Program-made: the position numbers and the translations under genes
Source of the DNA: Candidatus Aminicenantota bacterium
Lineage (GTDB): Bacteria > Acidobacteriota > Aminicenantia > S016-38
Direction of reading: 5' to 3'
DNA: 64,000 bases
Assembly (NCBI GenBank): GCA_027068075.1
Contig: JAMOUJ010000006.1
Coordinates: forward strand, 282,706 to 346,705
Shown: in pieces, positions 1-8,528 of the stretch
Layout: each line of letters starts with the position of its first letter
How positions within the stretch are numbered: position 1 is the stretch's first letter
Notes under the pieces: generated by a model
Databases searched by the model: none
Seen by the model: only the letters and a program-made list of their open reading frames with translations
What the model was told of the DNA's origin: nothing

Positions 1-519
1 TCCAGGCCCGTGATAACCCTTATTGACACCCCCGGAGCCTATCCCGGGATAGGTTCAGAAGAAAGGGGACAGGCGGAGGCCATCGCCTACAACCTCAGGG
101 AGATGGCCGGGTTGAAGGTCCCGGTTATTTCGGTGGTCATCGGGGAAGGGGGGAGCGGAGGAGCCCTGGGAATCGGCGTGGCGGACAAAATTCTGATGAT
201 GGAGTTTTCCATTTATTCGGTGATTTCCCCGGAGGGGTGTGCCGCCATTCTGTGGAGGAACCAGGCGGCGGTGGAGGAGGCGGCGGAAAACCTCAAACTC
301 ACGGCCCAGGACCTTTACTCCTTCGGGATAGCCGACGAGATAATTCCGGAGCCTCCAGGGGGAGCGCACAGTTTTCCGGAGATGGCGGCCCGGAAGGTTG
401 ACGAAGTTCTCTGGAGAAACCTCCAGGAACTGGTCTCGCTGGATCCGGAGGAAAGGGTGGAAAAAAGATATCAGAAATACAGAAAGATAGGGGTTTTTCG
501 TGAAGAAACTAAGTCCTGA
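1..519 (+). CDS. accA: acetyl-CoA carboxylase carboxyltransferase subunit alpha (C-terminal part)
   Basis: The gene enters from the left edge, so only its C-terminal ~172 residues are visible and the start is missing. AccA is half of the carboxyltransferase that moves CO2 from biotin carboxyl carrier protein to acetyl-CoA, the first step of fatty acid synthesis in the cytoplasm. Seen here: the oxyanion-hole region of the crotonase-like fold ([19 protein letters not shown]), the glycine-rich stretch [12 protein letters not shown], and [15 protein letters not shown], all hallmarks of AccA. The C-terminal helix also looks normal. The next gene starts inside its last 20 bases in another frame, which suggests translational coupling. 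Confidence 0.95.
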   Translation, partial: SRPVITLIDTPGAYPGIGSEERGQAEAIAYNLREMAGLKVPVISVVIGEGGSGGALGIGVADKILMMEFSIYSVISPEGCAAILWRNQAAVEEAAENLKLTAQDLYSFGIADEIIPEPPGGAHSFPEMAARKVDEVLWRNLQELVSLDPEERVEKRYQKYRKIGVFREETKS

Positions 520-2818
520 GGAGGTGGAGTTTAAAATTCCTCCCGGTATGGTCCCCCGGGATTTTTCCAGCCTTCCCCGGGTGAGGGGGATCATAGGCCA
601 GGACAACGCCCTGAAGGCGTTGAAACTGGGTCTTAACATAACCAAGAAAAATTTCAATGTTTTCGTGGCCGGGGAGCCGGGGACCGGAAGAACCTCTGCG
701 GTGAAGGCTTTCCTTGAGGAGATAGCCGCCAGAAGAAAAACTCCCCCGGACCTCGTTTTCCTCAACAATTTTCAGGACCCGTATTCTCCTCTTCCCGTTT
801 TCCTGAGACCCGGCGATGGAAAGAAACTGGTGGAGGCCGTATCCCGGGCCGTGGATGAACTGGTGGACTACGCCCTGAGGGTGGAGGGGACTGAGGAGTT
901 TCAGGAGGCAACGGAGAAGAAAAGAAAGGAATACGACAGGAAGCACGAGGAATTCATAACTAAACTTAATCAACTGGCCCGGAGCATGGGCTTCGTTCTG
1001 GAAATTTCCCAGGCAGGGGTTGCCATAGTTCCCCTCAAGAACGGCAAAAAAATACCCCAGGAGGAATTTCAGCAGTTGCCGGAGGAGGAGAAGAGGGAAA
1101 TTCAAAAAAGACGGCAGGCCCTGGAAAAGGAAATAGACGAACTTTCCCGAAAGAAAAAGGACCTGGACCGGAAGATGAGGGAAGCCATGGGGGAGGCCGC
1201 CAGACACCTCCTGGCCAAAAAATGGGACGAAACTATGAAGAAGGCCGGGGAAATTCTGGCCCAGAGCCAGGAGGGAAGGGTTTACATGGAACACGCCCGG
1301 GAAGCCTTCCTGAACCTTCCCCAGGAAGCCCGGGGCGTGGGAAGCGAGGAGAGGGATCGGTGGGTCAAGGAGGTCAAAAAAAGGTTCTCGGTGAACCTGG
1401 CGGTGGACAATTCCCGCTTAAAGGGAGCCCCCCTCATCATAGAAACCAACCCCACCTATAAAAACCTTTTCGGAGTTATTGAAAGGGAGGCCGTCTACGG
1501 GGCCTACACCACCGACTTCACCATGATAAAGGCGGGTTCCCTTATCCGGGCCAACGGAGGATTCCTCATCATCCACGCCGAGGACATGACGGCCCCCCTG
1601 GTGTGGAAGAACCTCAAGAGGGCTCTGGAGACCGGGTGGGTGAAGATAGAGGACCTGGAAAGCCTTTTGAACCCGGTTTCCACCAAGGGGATAAAACCCC
1701 TTCCCATCCCCATAAATGTAAAGGTGGTTTTGATAGGATCCTACGGCATGTATTCTCTTCTTTACAGGTTGGACCCGGAGTTCAAGGAAGTTTTCAGGAT
1801 AAAGGCGGAATTTGATTGGTCCATGCCTCTGAACAGGAAAAACCTCAGATCCCTGGCTTCCTTCTTCAAGGGATACATCCAGGACAGGGGATACCTTCCC
1901 CTCACCCCCGACGGCTTTGAGGAGATGGTGAAGTATCTCGCCCGGCAGGTGGAGGATCGGGAAAGGCTCAGCACCAATTTCGGCCTCATGACGGAGATCC
2001 TGGCGGAGGCCGACTTCCTGGCCCGGGAAAGAAGGGCCCGGGGCATAGATTCCAGGGCGGTGCTGGGGGCCATCAGGCAGAGGGAGGAAAGGATTTCCAT
2101 CTTCAAAAGGAAGGAGATGGATTTCTTCAAAAAGAACATATTGAAGATAGAAGTTAGCGGCAAAAGGGTGGGGCAGATTAACGGTCTTACATACATAAGC
2201 ATAGACGGTCTTCAGTTTGGCCGTCCGGTGAAGATAACCGCCACCGCCGCTCCGGGAAAGGAAGGAATAGTAAACATAGAAAAGGAGGCGGCTCTTTCAG
2301 GTCCCATCCACACCAAGGGAATTTGTATCATCAACGGCCTCCTGGCGGAGCGGTTTGCCAGGGATTTTCCCCTGACCCTTTCCGCCAGATTGGTCTTTGA
2401 GCAGAGTTACTCCGAGGTGGACGGGGATTCCGCCTCCGCCGCGGAATTCGTGGTTCTGCTTTCCGCCATAACCGGGTTCCCTGTGAAGCAGAACTTCGCC
2501 GTCACCGGATCGGTGAACCAGAAGGGGGAGATACAGGCGGTGGGAGGAGTGAACGAGAAAATTGAGGGCTTCTTTGAAGTGTGCAGGATGAGGGGGCTGC
2601 GCGGAAAAAAGGGGGTGGTCATTCCCCGGGACAACATTCAGTACTTAAACCTGAAGGAGGAGGTTCTCCAGGCCGTCAGGGCGGGAAAATTTGAAATCCA
2701 TGCGGCCTCCACCGTGGAGGAGGTGGCGGAGTTCATGCTGGGCAGGTCCTTTGATGAGATAAAAAGAAAAGCCTCCCAGGAACTTCGTCGCTTCTATTCC
2801 CTTTCCCGGGAGGGATAG
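500..2818 (+). CDS. Lon-like ATP-dependent protease (AAA_32/LonB-type)
   Basis: A 772-residue cytoplasmic AAA+ protease of the Lon-like group that has a large insertion in the AAA module. The P-loop is GEPGTGRT (about residues 58-65): the Walker A lysine is arginine, which as I recall is common in this group. A long charged coiled-coil insert follows at about residues 130-260. The C-terminal Lon protease domain has the Ser-Lys dyad: S644 in DGDSASAAE and K687 in [10 protein letters not shown]. The start is GTG at 500, overlapping accA. It probably degrades damaged or regulatory proteins; the substrates cannot be told from sequence. Its 3' end overlaps the convergent pseudouridine synthase gene by 25 bases. 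Confidence 0.9.
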   Translation: MKKLSPEEVEFKIPPGMVPRDFSSLPRVRGIIGQDNALKALKLGLNITKKNFNVFVAGEPGTGRTSAVKAFLEEIAARRKTPPDLVFLNNFQDPYSPLPVFLRPGDGKKLVEAVSRAVDELVDYALRVEGTEEFQEATEKKRKEYDRKHEEFITKLNQLARSMGFVLEISQAGVAIVPLKNGKKIPQEEFQQLPEEEKREIQKRRQALEKEIDELSRKKKDLDRKMREAMGEAARHLLAKKWDETMKKAGEILAQSQEGRVYMEHAREAFLNLPQEARGVGSEERDRWVKEVKKRFSVNLAVDNSRLKGAPLIIETNPTYKNLFGVIEREAVYGAYTTDFTMIKAGSLIRANGGFLIIHAEDMTAPLVWKNLKRALETGWVKIEDLESLLNPVSTKGIKPLPIPINVKVVLIGSYGMYSLLYRLDPEFKEVFRIKAEFDWSMPLNRKNLRSLASFFKGYIQDRGYLPLTPDGFEEMVKYLARQVEDRERLSTNFGLMTEILAEADFLARERRARGIDSRAVLGAIRQREERISIFKRKEMDFFKKNILKIEVSGKRVGQINGLTYISIDGLQFGRPVKITATAAPGKEGIVNIEKEAALSGPIHTKGICIINGLLAERFARDFPLTLSARLVFEQSYSEVDGDSASAAEFVVLLSAITGFPVKQNFAVTGSVNQKGEIQAVGGVNEKIEGFFEVCRMRGLRGKKGVVIPRDNIQYLNLKEEVLQAVRAGKFEIHAASTVEEVAEFMLGRSFDEIKRKASQELRRFYSLSREG

Positions 2819-3522
2819 GGAGGCTCCTGGAAGATTTTTTCCAGGTCCCGCCGGGTTAGGTATCTCCATTCCCCCCTTTTGAGGTGGCCGAGGCGGAGGT
2901 TTCCCACCGCTTCCCTTTTTAGGTGGACCACCCTGAAGCCGTGGGCAAGGAAGAGCCTTTTCACCACCCTTTTCATCCCCTCGTGGAGGATAATCCTGTA
3001 TTTTTTCCTTCCCAATCTCTGGAGAAGGTCCGGCACCACCGTCTTCCCGTCAACGGGGGTTCCCCTTCTCATCTTTTCCAGGATTTCCTCCGGAACTTCC
3101 CTGTCCGTCTTAACGAAGTAGGTCTTTTTAACGCCGAACCTGGGATGGGTTATCCTGTGGGCCAGTTCCCCGTCGTTGGTGAGGAGTAGAAGCCCCTCGG
3201 TGTCCTTGTCCAGTCTTCCTACGGGGAAAACCCTTTCTTTCACATCGCCCAGAAGGTCCATCACGGTTTTTTCTCCGAACTGGGATTTGGTGGAGGTTAC
3301 CACCCCGGCGGGTTTGTTCAGCGCGATGTAAACCTTGTCCCGGATCTTTACCTCCTTTCCGTCCACCGCTATACGGTGGATGCCCGGTACGATCCTTTCC
3401 CCTATTCTGGCCGGTCTTCCGTCCACGGTGACCCTGCCCTGTCGGATGAGTTCTTCAGCCCTTCGCCTGGAGCAAACCCCGGCCATGGCGAGGAATTTTT
3501 GAATTTTAATGTCTTTGCTCAT
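2794..3522 (-). CDS. rRNA pseudouridine synthase, RsuA/RluB family
   Basis: A 242-residue enzyme that isomerises a uridine in ribosomal RNA. An N-terminal S4 RNA-binding domain (IQKFLAMAGVCSRRRAEELI, about residues 7-60) is followed by the RsuA/RluB catalytic domain. The catalytic aspartate lies in GRLDKDTEGLLLLTNDG. The length fits RluB/RluE/RsuA-type enzymes. Which position is modified (for example the 23S 2605 site of RluB) cannot be decided. The ATG at 3522 overlaps the stop of the upstream M23 gene by 4 bases, so both are probably co-transcribed leftward. Confidence 0.9.
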   Translation of the reverse strand: MSKDIKIQKFLAMAGVCSRRRAEELIRQGRVTVDGRPARIGERIVPGIHRIAVDGKEVKIRDKVYIALNKPAGVVTSTKSQFGEKTVMDLLGDVKERVFPVGRLDKDTEGLLLLTNDGELAHRITHPRFGVKKTYFVKTDREVPEEILEKMRRGTPVDGKTVVPDLLQRLGRKKYRIILHEGMKRVVKRLFLAHGFRVVHLKREAVGNLRLGHLKRGEWRYLTRRDLEKIFQEPPYPSRERE

Positions 3523-5375
3523 TTACCCGCGACCCACACCGACCGGGCCGAGGAATTTCCGGCAAAGTCCTCAGCCCGAACCTTCAGGAGGTGTCTTCCC
3601 CGGGGGACCTTCACCCTTCCAAAGGCCAGGCCGGCGTCGTAATCGTATTCCGGGATGAATCCCTTGCCTCCTATGGAGATGCGGATGGCTTCCGGGTTCA
3701 CCCCGCTTCCCCGATCCCGGATGGTGACATAGATGATACCCCGCCTTATCCTTATTCTGCCTATTTGAGGTGGAACCACATCCCTGGCCACCACAAAGGT
3801 CCCCAGGAGTTTAGTTTTCACCTGAAGCCACCCTCCACTTCTTGAGGGTTTCAAAAAGGACCATTTTCTGGAGAACTTGCGATAAATCCCAATGTCCCGG
3901 CGGTATTTCTCCTGGAGTCTTATCTCCACCGTGGCAGGGCTTTTCAAAAGTGCCTCCCTGGGGGTTAGGAGGTAAAATTTGGATATCGGTAAAAGTTCCT
4001 CTGGAACCTTCTGGGGAGGAAGGGTGGAAACCCTGAGGAAGGCGATTCCGGGGAAGCCCTCCCCACCCATTTTTACCCTTATCCCCGGGGCGGAGTCTTC
4101 TATTTTAAAGGAGAATCCCCGGGAGACCAGGTTTCCCCGGCCGGGGGCCGTCACGGCAAAGCACTCCCCCTGGCAGAAGAGGGGGGAGGCGAGGAAACCC
4201 CGGGGAAAAACGGCTTTTTCCCATCCCACATGGGCTTCTATTCTGAGGGGCTTTACGGATTCTCCGGATTTGAGAGATTCGCCCCGGTAAAGGATTATCC
4301 ATGGGGAGGAAAACCCCCCCGCCGAGGTTTTGAACCTTATGTAGCCCCGGTCCGGAATTTCACCGCTTACCCTTTCCCACCCCTGGCCGTTCCACCTTTC
4401 GGCACAGCATAGGCCCTTCAGGGATAGGGGAGAGGGCCAGTGGTATAACCTCAGAAAGGCCCTGCCGGTTTTCCCGTAAAAATTAGTACCCCGGATTTCC
4501 AGGGTATGCTCTCCTGTGGCGATGCAGAGGGGAGGAGAGGAGAAGTCCGGGATAACATAATAGGGCCTTTTGGTGGTGGATAGTGCCAGGTTGAAGAACC
4601 ATCCGGCGGTGTAGTTTCTGGAAAACTGGAATCTGTCCCCCTTGAGGTCAAATACCTTTTTCCCGTCAAAATAGGCTTCCAGGTGGTAAATACCGCACCT
4701 TCCCCGGCATTTTTCGTAGCCCTGAAGGAAGAACCTGAAACATCCGTGGACCGGAATTTTCCTGTTTTCCGGAAGCCTTCCGTAAAGCCTCGTGGGACTG
4801 AGGCCCACGAAACTCCCCGGGGAGGCCACCTCCAGTATGTAGGAGCGCAGAACCACGGGGCCTGTGGGGGCCCGGAGGAAGAGCAGGGGATTCAGGGGTT
4901 GGATTTCCCCCTTCCTTATTTCAAAGTGGAGGTGCGGTCCGCCTATGCCCATGGAGCCGGAATACCCTATAACCTGCCCCCTTCTGACCCTTATGGGCCT
5001 TTCCAGGTAGTAATTTCCGATGTATTTTTTCCCTGTGGACCTCTGGAGATTTTTCAACAGCCTTTCAAGTCCCAGGCCTTTGTCCTCAAACCTGACCAGG
5101 TGTCCGTACACAGTGACGAATCCACCGGGATGCCTTATGTAAACGGCCCTTCCGAACCCATACCAGTGATAGAAAATCCTGAAAATTTCCCCCGATTCTG
5201 AGGCCCGGACGGGCAGTCCCGTTTTTCCGTAGGTGCTGAGGTCCACCCCGCTGTGGAAGTGGGTGGTCCTGTATTCGTAAAAGGTGGAGGTCAGGGCAGT
5301 AAAGGGCCTCAGGGGCCAGATGAAATTCTGCCCTCTCAGGAAAAGCACCAGAAGAAATACCGCCGTTTTTTTCAT
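3519..5375 (-). CDS. secreted M23-family (LytM) metallopeptidase with long C-terminal region
   Basis: A 618-residue protein with an N-terminal hydrophobic segment (about residues 4-20) that looks like a signal peptide. The LytM domain is near the N-terminus: HSGVD (H41, D45), H92 in YGHL, and GGPHLHFE (H148, H150) give the full zinc site of M23 endopeptidases that cut peptidoglycan cross-links. The remaining ~450 residues are beta-rich and unassigned; near the C-terminus they resemble Ig-like folds of secreted proteins. It probably acts on or near the cell wall. The start is close to a TAGAAT -10-like box (minus strand 5390-5385) with no Shine-Dalgarno sequence. It heads the operon with the pseudouridine synthase gene. 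Confidence 0.85.
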   Translation of the reverse strand: MKKTAVFLLVLFLRGQNFIWPLRPFTALTSTFYEYRTTHFHSGVDLSTYGKTGLPVRASESGEIFRIFYHWYGFGRAVYIRHPGGFVTVYGHLVRFEDKGLGLERLLKNLQRSTGKKYIGNYYLERPIRVRRGQVIGYSGSMGIGGPHLHFEIRKGEIQPLNPLLFLRAPTGPVVLRSYILEVASPGSFVGLSPTRLYGRLPENRKIPVHGCFRFFLQGYEKCRGRCGIYHLEAYFDGKKVFDLKGDRFQFSRNYTAGWFFNLALSTTKRPYYVIPDFSSPPLCIATGEHTLEIRGTNFYGKTGRAFLRLYHWPSPLSLKGLCCAERWNGQGWERVSGEIPDRGYIRFKTSAGGFSSPWIILYRGESLKSGESVKPLRIEAHVGWEKAVFPRGFLASPLFCQGECFAVTAPGRGNLVSRGFSFKIEDSAPGIRVKMGGEGFPGIAFLRVSTLPPQKVPEELLPISKFYLLTPREALLKSPATVEIRLQEKYRRDIGIYRKFSRKWSFLKPSRSGGWLQVKTKLLGTFVVARDVVPPQIGRIRIRRGIIYVTIRDRGSGVNPEAIRISIGGKGFIPEYDYDAGLAFGRVKVPRGRHLLKVRAEDFAGNSSARSVWVAGK

Positions 5376-5403
5376 GGGAAGAATATTCTAAACCAAAGGG
5401 GGT

Positions 5404-5438
5404 TTGAGGGAAATTTTAATTTTGGTTATCATTAATCC
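5404..5438 (+). promoter_or_regulatory. sigma-70-type promoter giving a leaderless EIIA transcript
   Basis: TTGAGG (5404-5409), a 17-base spacer and TATCAT (5427-5432) lie exactly 6 bases before the ATG at 5439. There is no Shine-Dalgarno sequence, so the predicted transcript starts at or next to the start codon. Confidence 0.6.
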
Positions 5439-5894
5439 ATGATAAACCTTTCCCTTTACCTTAAGAAGGACCTCATAAAATTGAGGGAGAACCTTTCCAG
5501 TAAAGACGAGGTCCTGAAGCGAATAGCGGAACTGCTTTCCAGCGGAGGTTATGTGGAGGACCAGGAGAGGGCTTTTACCGAACTCAAGAAGAGGGAGGAG
5601 ATTCAGTCCACCGGGATAGGGGGAGGAATAGCGGTGCCCCATCTGCTTTGCACCATAGAGGAGCCGGTGGTGGGCTTTTTGACCCTTCAAAATCCCGTGG
5701 ACTTTGAGGCCCTGGACGGAAAGCCGGTGGACATAGTGTTTTTCACCGCGGCCCCCAATCCCAACCTCCACCTCAGGATGCTGGCCAGGCTGGCGAGATT
5801 GGTTAAATCCTCGGACATAGTTGAGAAAATAAGAAAGGCCAGAACCCCCGAGGAGGCCTACGAGGCCTTTAAGCAGGAGGAGATAAAACTGTGA
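5439..5894 (+). CDS. PTS EIIA-like protein (fructose/nitrogen PTS type)
   Basis: A 151-residue cytoplasmic EIIA domain of the PtsN/fructose type. The phospho-accepting histidine is H68 in GIAVPHL, after the typical TGIGGGIA run. No sugar permease, HPr or EI gene is visible here, so a regulatory role like that of EIIA-Ntr is more likely than sugar uptake. The next gene begins inside its stop codon (GTGA), so the two are translationally coupled; that partner is a P-II-like small protein, which also points to regulation. Confidence 0.85.
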   Translation: MINLSLYLKKDLIKLRENLSSKDEVLKRIAELLSSGGYVEDQERAFTELKKREEIQSTGIGGGIAVPHLLCTIEEPVVGFLTLQNPVDFEALDGKPVDIVFFTAAPNPNLHLRMLARLARLVKSSDIVEKIRKARTPEEAYEAFKQEEIKL

Positions 5895-6220
5895 GGCTTC
5901 TGGTGGCCGTTATCGTAAAAAGGGAAAAGTTTGAGGAACTTCTGGAGGCCCTCATAGAGATAGGCGTTCCGGGGATAACCCTCCTGGATTCGGTGGGGGC
6001 CATTGACTACCTGAAGGAGGAGGTGCCCATTTTTGCAGGCTTTCGGGCCCTTTTTGACGGGCAGACGGCCTTTTCCAAAACTATTTTCTCGGTGATTCCC
6101 GACGAAATGGAGGAAAAGGCCCTGGACGAAATAGAGAAGGTTCTGGGGGATCTGGGAAAGCCGGATACGGGAATAGCCTTTACCCTTCCGGTGGCGGAGG
6201 TCAGGGGGCTCAGGAAGTAG
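5891..6220 (+). CDS. small P-II-like (ferredoxin-like fold) protein
   Basis: A 109-residue protein. The N-terminus (RLLVAVIVKREKFEELLEAL...GVPGITLLDSVG) and the regular beta-alpha-beta spacing fit the P-II/CutA-like ferredoxin fold. The classic P-II uridylylation T-loop is not recognisable, so it is a relative rather than a GlnB/GlnK orthologue. The start is GTG at 5891, overlapping the stop of the EIIA gene. It may bind a small ligand or the EIIA protein; this is inferred from the context only. Confidence 0.6.
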   Translation: MRLLVAVIVKREKFEELLEALIEIGVPGITLLDSVGAIDYLKEEVPIFAGFRALFDGQTAFSKTIFSVIPDEMEEKALDEIEKVLGDLGKPDTGIAFTLPVAEVRGLRK

Positions 6221-6284
6221 CAACTTTTCGTCCCTGGATTCGTATAATACTTTAATACTTTCCATAATAACGAAGGAGGCATTT

Positions 6285-8414
6285 ATGAAACCTGGAAGGT
6301 TGGCATTTTTTGCGCTCTCTTCCCTTCTCCTGATGGGTACTTCCCATCCGAAACTTAAGATCCCAAAACTGGAGGGCAAGGTTAGGGTGGACGGGAGGCT
6401 TACGGAGCCTGTGTGGAAGGAGGCGGCGGTTATACCCAACCTTACCCAGCAGGAACCCATGGAAAACTCAGCGCCTACGGAGAAGACCAGGGTCCATGTT
6501 TTTTACGACAGGGATCACCTCTACATCGGGGTGGAGTGCTTTGACAGCGAGCCCCGGAAGATCACCGCCTTCTGGATGAAAAGGGATTTCCCCATAAGGG
6601 ACGACGATTATGTGGAGGTGCTTATAGACCCGTTTAACGACAGGAGGAACGCCTATGTATTCGCCGTCAATCCCAACGGGGCCAAGTTTGACGGTCTTGT
6701 GATTAACAATTCCGAAAGAATATATCCCGCCTGGGACGGGATATGGTATGCGGCGGCCACCAGAGACGAAAGGGGGTGGTATGTGGAAATGGCCATACCC
6801 TTCAAAACCCTATCCTTCAATCCCCGGGCCAGACTCTGGGGGTTCAACATCATGAGAAAAATAAAAAGGAAAATGGAGGAGGACCGGTGGGCTTCCCCCT
6901 TTCACCAGGTTTACTTCACCAAGGTGGCGGAGGCGGGCTATCTTGAGGGAATTGAGGGGATAGTGCAGGGAAAGGGGCTGGACATAAGGCCCTACGGCCT
7001 GGTGGGGGAAGAGAAAAAGGGAGATGGCGACGACAAACTCATATACAACGGGGGACTTGATGTTTTCTACAACATAACCCCGGCCCTCAAGGCTTCCCTC
7101 ACATACAACACGGATTTTGCCGAGACGGAGGTGGACGAGCGCAGGATCAACCTCACCAGGTTTCCCCTCTTCTACCCGGAAAAAAGGAGGTTCTTCCTGG
7201 AGGGAAGCGACATCTTTTCCTTCTCCGGCGCACATCCCTTTTCCTTTATTCCCTTTTATTCCAGAAGGATCGGTCTGGTTAAAGGGGAGCAGATCCCCAT
7301 CTTCGGTGGCGTGAAGATCACGGGCAGGACCGGGAATTACAACATAGGGATCCTGGACATAGCCACCAGGGATTACGGGGACCTTCCGGGAAAGAACTTC
7401 TTCGTTACCCGGGTTTCCAGAAACATATGGGACGAATCCCTGGTGGGCTTCATCTACACCAATGGGGACCCCCGGGGGAACAGCCGAAATTCCCTCTTCG
7501 GAGTGGACTTCAAGTACGGAACCTCAAAATTTCTCCAGGACAAGAATTTGTATGTGGTGGGATATTATCTTCGGACTTCCTCCAGCGACCTGGGGGACGA
7601 TTCCCTTTTCGGGGTCTTCGTTGATTATCCCAACGATACCGTGGATAACTACATCAGTTTTATGCAGGTGGGGGAAAACTTTTACCCAGCCTTGGGCTTC
7701 GTCCTCCGGAGGGGAATCAGGAGATTGCATGTGGGACTTTCATACAATCCCAGGGTTAACGGGAAATTTATAAGGCAGTTTTTCTTTGAACTGAGGGGAA
7801 CCATCACCACGGACCTTCAAGGCAGGGTGGTGGAGTGGCGGCTTTTTACCGCCCCCTTCAACGCCAGAACCCAGTCCGGGGAACACCTGGAGTTCAACTA
7901 CATGCCCTACTACGATTACCTGGATTACCCCTTTGAGGTTTACCGGGGCATAGTGATACCCCCGGGTAAATACACCATGAACAAGTTCAGGATAGAGGTG
8001 AATACCTCCAAGAAGAGGCCGTGGGTTTTTGACCTCTCCGCCAGGTTCGGAGAGTATTACACCGGCCACGCCCTCACCCTGGAGACGGGTCTTCAGATAA
8101 AGCCCTCCAAGCATGTTCACCTTGAGATTCTCCGGGAGGGCAATTATGTTAGGCTGCCCCAGGGGAATTTTAACGCCCAGGTGATCCAGGTTAAATTTGA
8201 CCTGTACTTCAGCCCCAAACTCTATCTTCAGAACTACCTCCAGTACGACGATATATCCAGGAGTTGGGGGATCAACTCCAGGTTTCGCTGGATATTAAAG
8301 GAGGGTAACGACCTCTTCCTGGTCTTCAATCAGGGATGGGGAGATCCCCTGGACCGCTGGGCCGTTCTTTACCGCAAGGCGGAGGTCAAACTTCAATACA
8401 CTTTCCGCTTTTAA
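6285..8414 (+). CDS. DUF5916/CBM9-like outer membrane protein
   Basis: A 709-residue exported protein. A signal peptide (about residues 1-20) is followed by a CBM9-like domain (about 25-210; VRVDGRLTEPVWKEA, FYDRDHLYIGVECFD, DDYVEVLIDPFNDRRNAYVFAVNPNGAKFDG). The long C-terminal part has alternating aromatic strands and ends in a Phe (LQYTFRF), as outer membrane barrels do. DUF5916 proteins are common in Bacteroidota and Acidobacteriota and are thought to bind or import carbohydrates; the substrate is unknown. The start has a clear GGAGG about 6 bases upstream, and a TATAAT lies at 6243-6248, so this gene has a normal leader. It appears monocistronic. Confidence 0.85.
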   Translation: MKPGRLAFFALSSLLLMGTSHPKLKIPKLEGKVRVDGRLTEPVWKEAAVIPNLTQQEPMENSAPTEKTRVHVFYDRDHLYIGVECFDSEPRKITAFWMKRDFPIRDDDYVEVLIDPFNDRRNAYVFAVNPNGAKFDGLVINNSERIYPAWDGIWYAAATRDERGWYVEMAIPFKTLSFNPRARLWGFNIMRKIKRKMEEDRWASPFHQVYFTKVAEAGYLEGIEGIVQGKGLDIRPYGLVGEEKKGDGDDKLIYNGGLDVFYNITPALKASLTYNTDFAETEVDERRINLTRFPLFYPEKRRFFLEGSDIFSFSGAHPFSFIPFYSRRIGLVKGEQIPIFGGVKITGRTGNYNIGILDIATRDYGDLPGKNFFVTRVSRNIWDESLVGFIYTNGDPRGNSRNSLFGVDFKYGTSKFLQDKNLYVVGYYLRTSSSDLGDDSLFGVFVDYPNDTVDNYISFMQVGENFYPALGFVLRRGIRRLHVGLSYNPRVNGKFIRQFFFELRGTITTDLQGRVVEWRLFTAPFNARTQSGEHLEFNYMPYYDYLDYPFEVYRGIVIPPGKYTMNKFRIEVNTSKKRPWVFDLSARFGEYYTGHALTLETGLQIKPSKHVHLEILREGNYVRLPQGNFNAQVIQVKFDLYFSPKLYLQNYLQYDDISRSWGINSRFRWILKEGNDLFLVFNQGWGDPLDRWAVLYRKAEVKLQYTFRF

Positions 8415-8528
8415 ATCTCCACTTACCTGGCAGAGTTTGATAATTAAAGGAGGGGAGAAAGGGGGCCCTGAAGGGGATGAGAGAGTTTGAATGAGGTGGG
8501 AGTGAAAACGGACCCCCTTGCTTTTATT

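Noticed and set aside
3523-5370. Long open frames opposite the M23 peptidase gene and opposite other genes
   Set aside because: They lack ribosome sites and family features; they result from the GC-rich codon pattern of the true strand.
8415-8528. Terminator after the DUF5916 gene
   Set aside because: AAGGGGG and CCCCCTT copies are about 48 bases apart with no compact stem; nothing else is evident in this gap.
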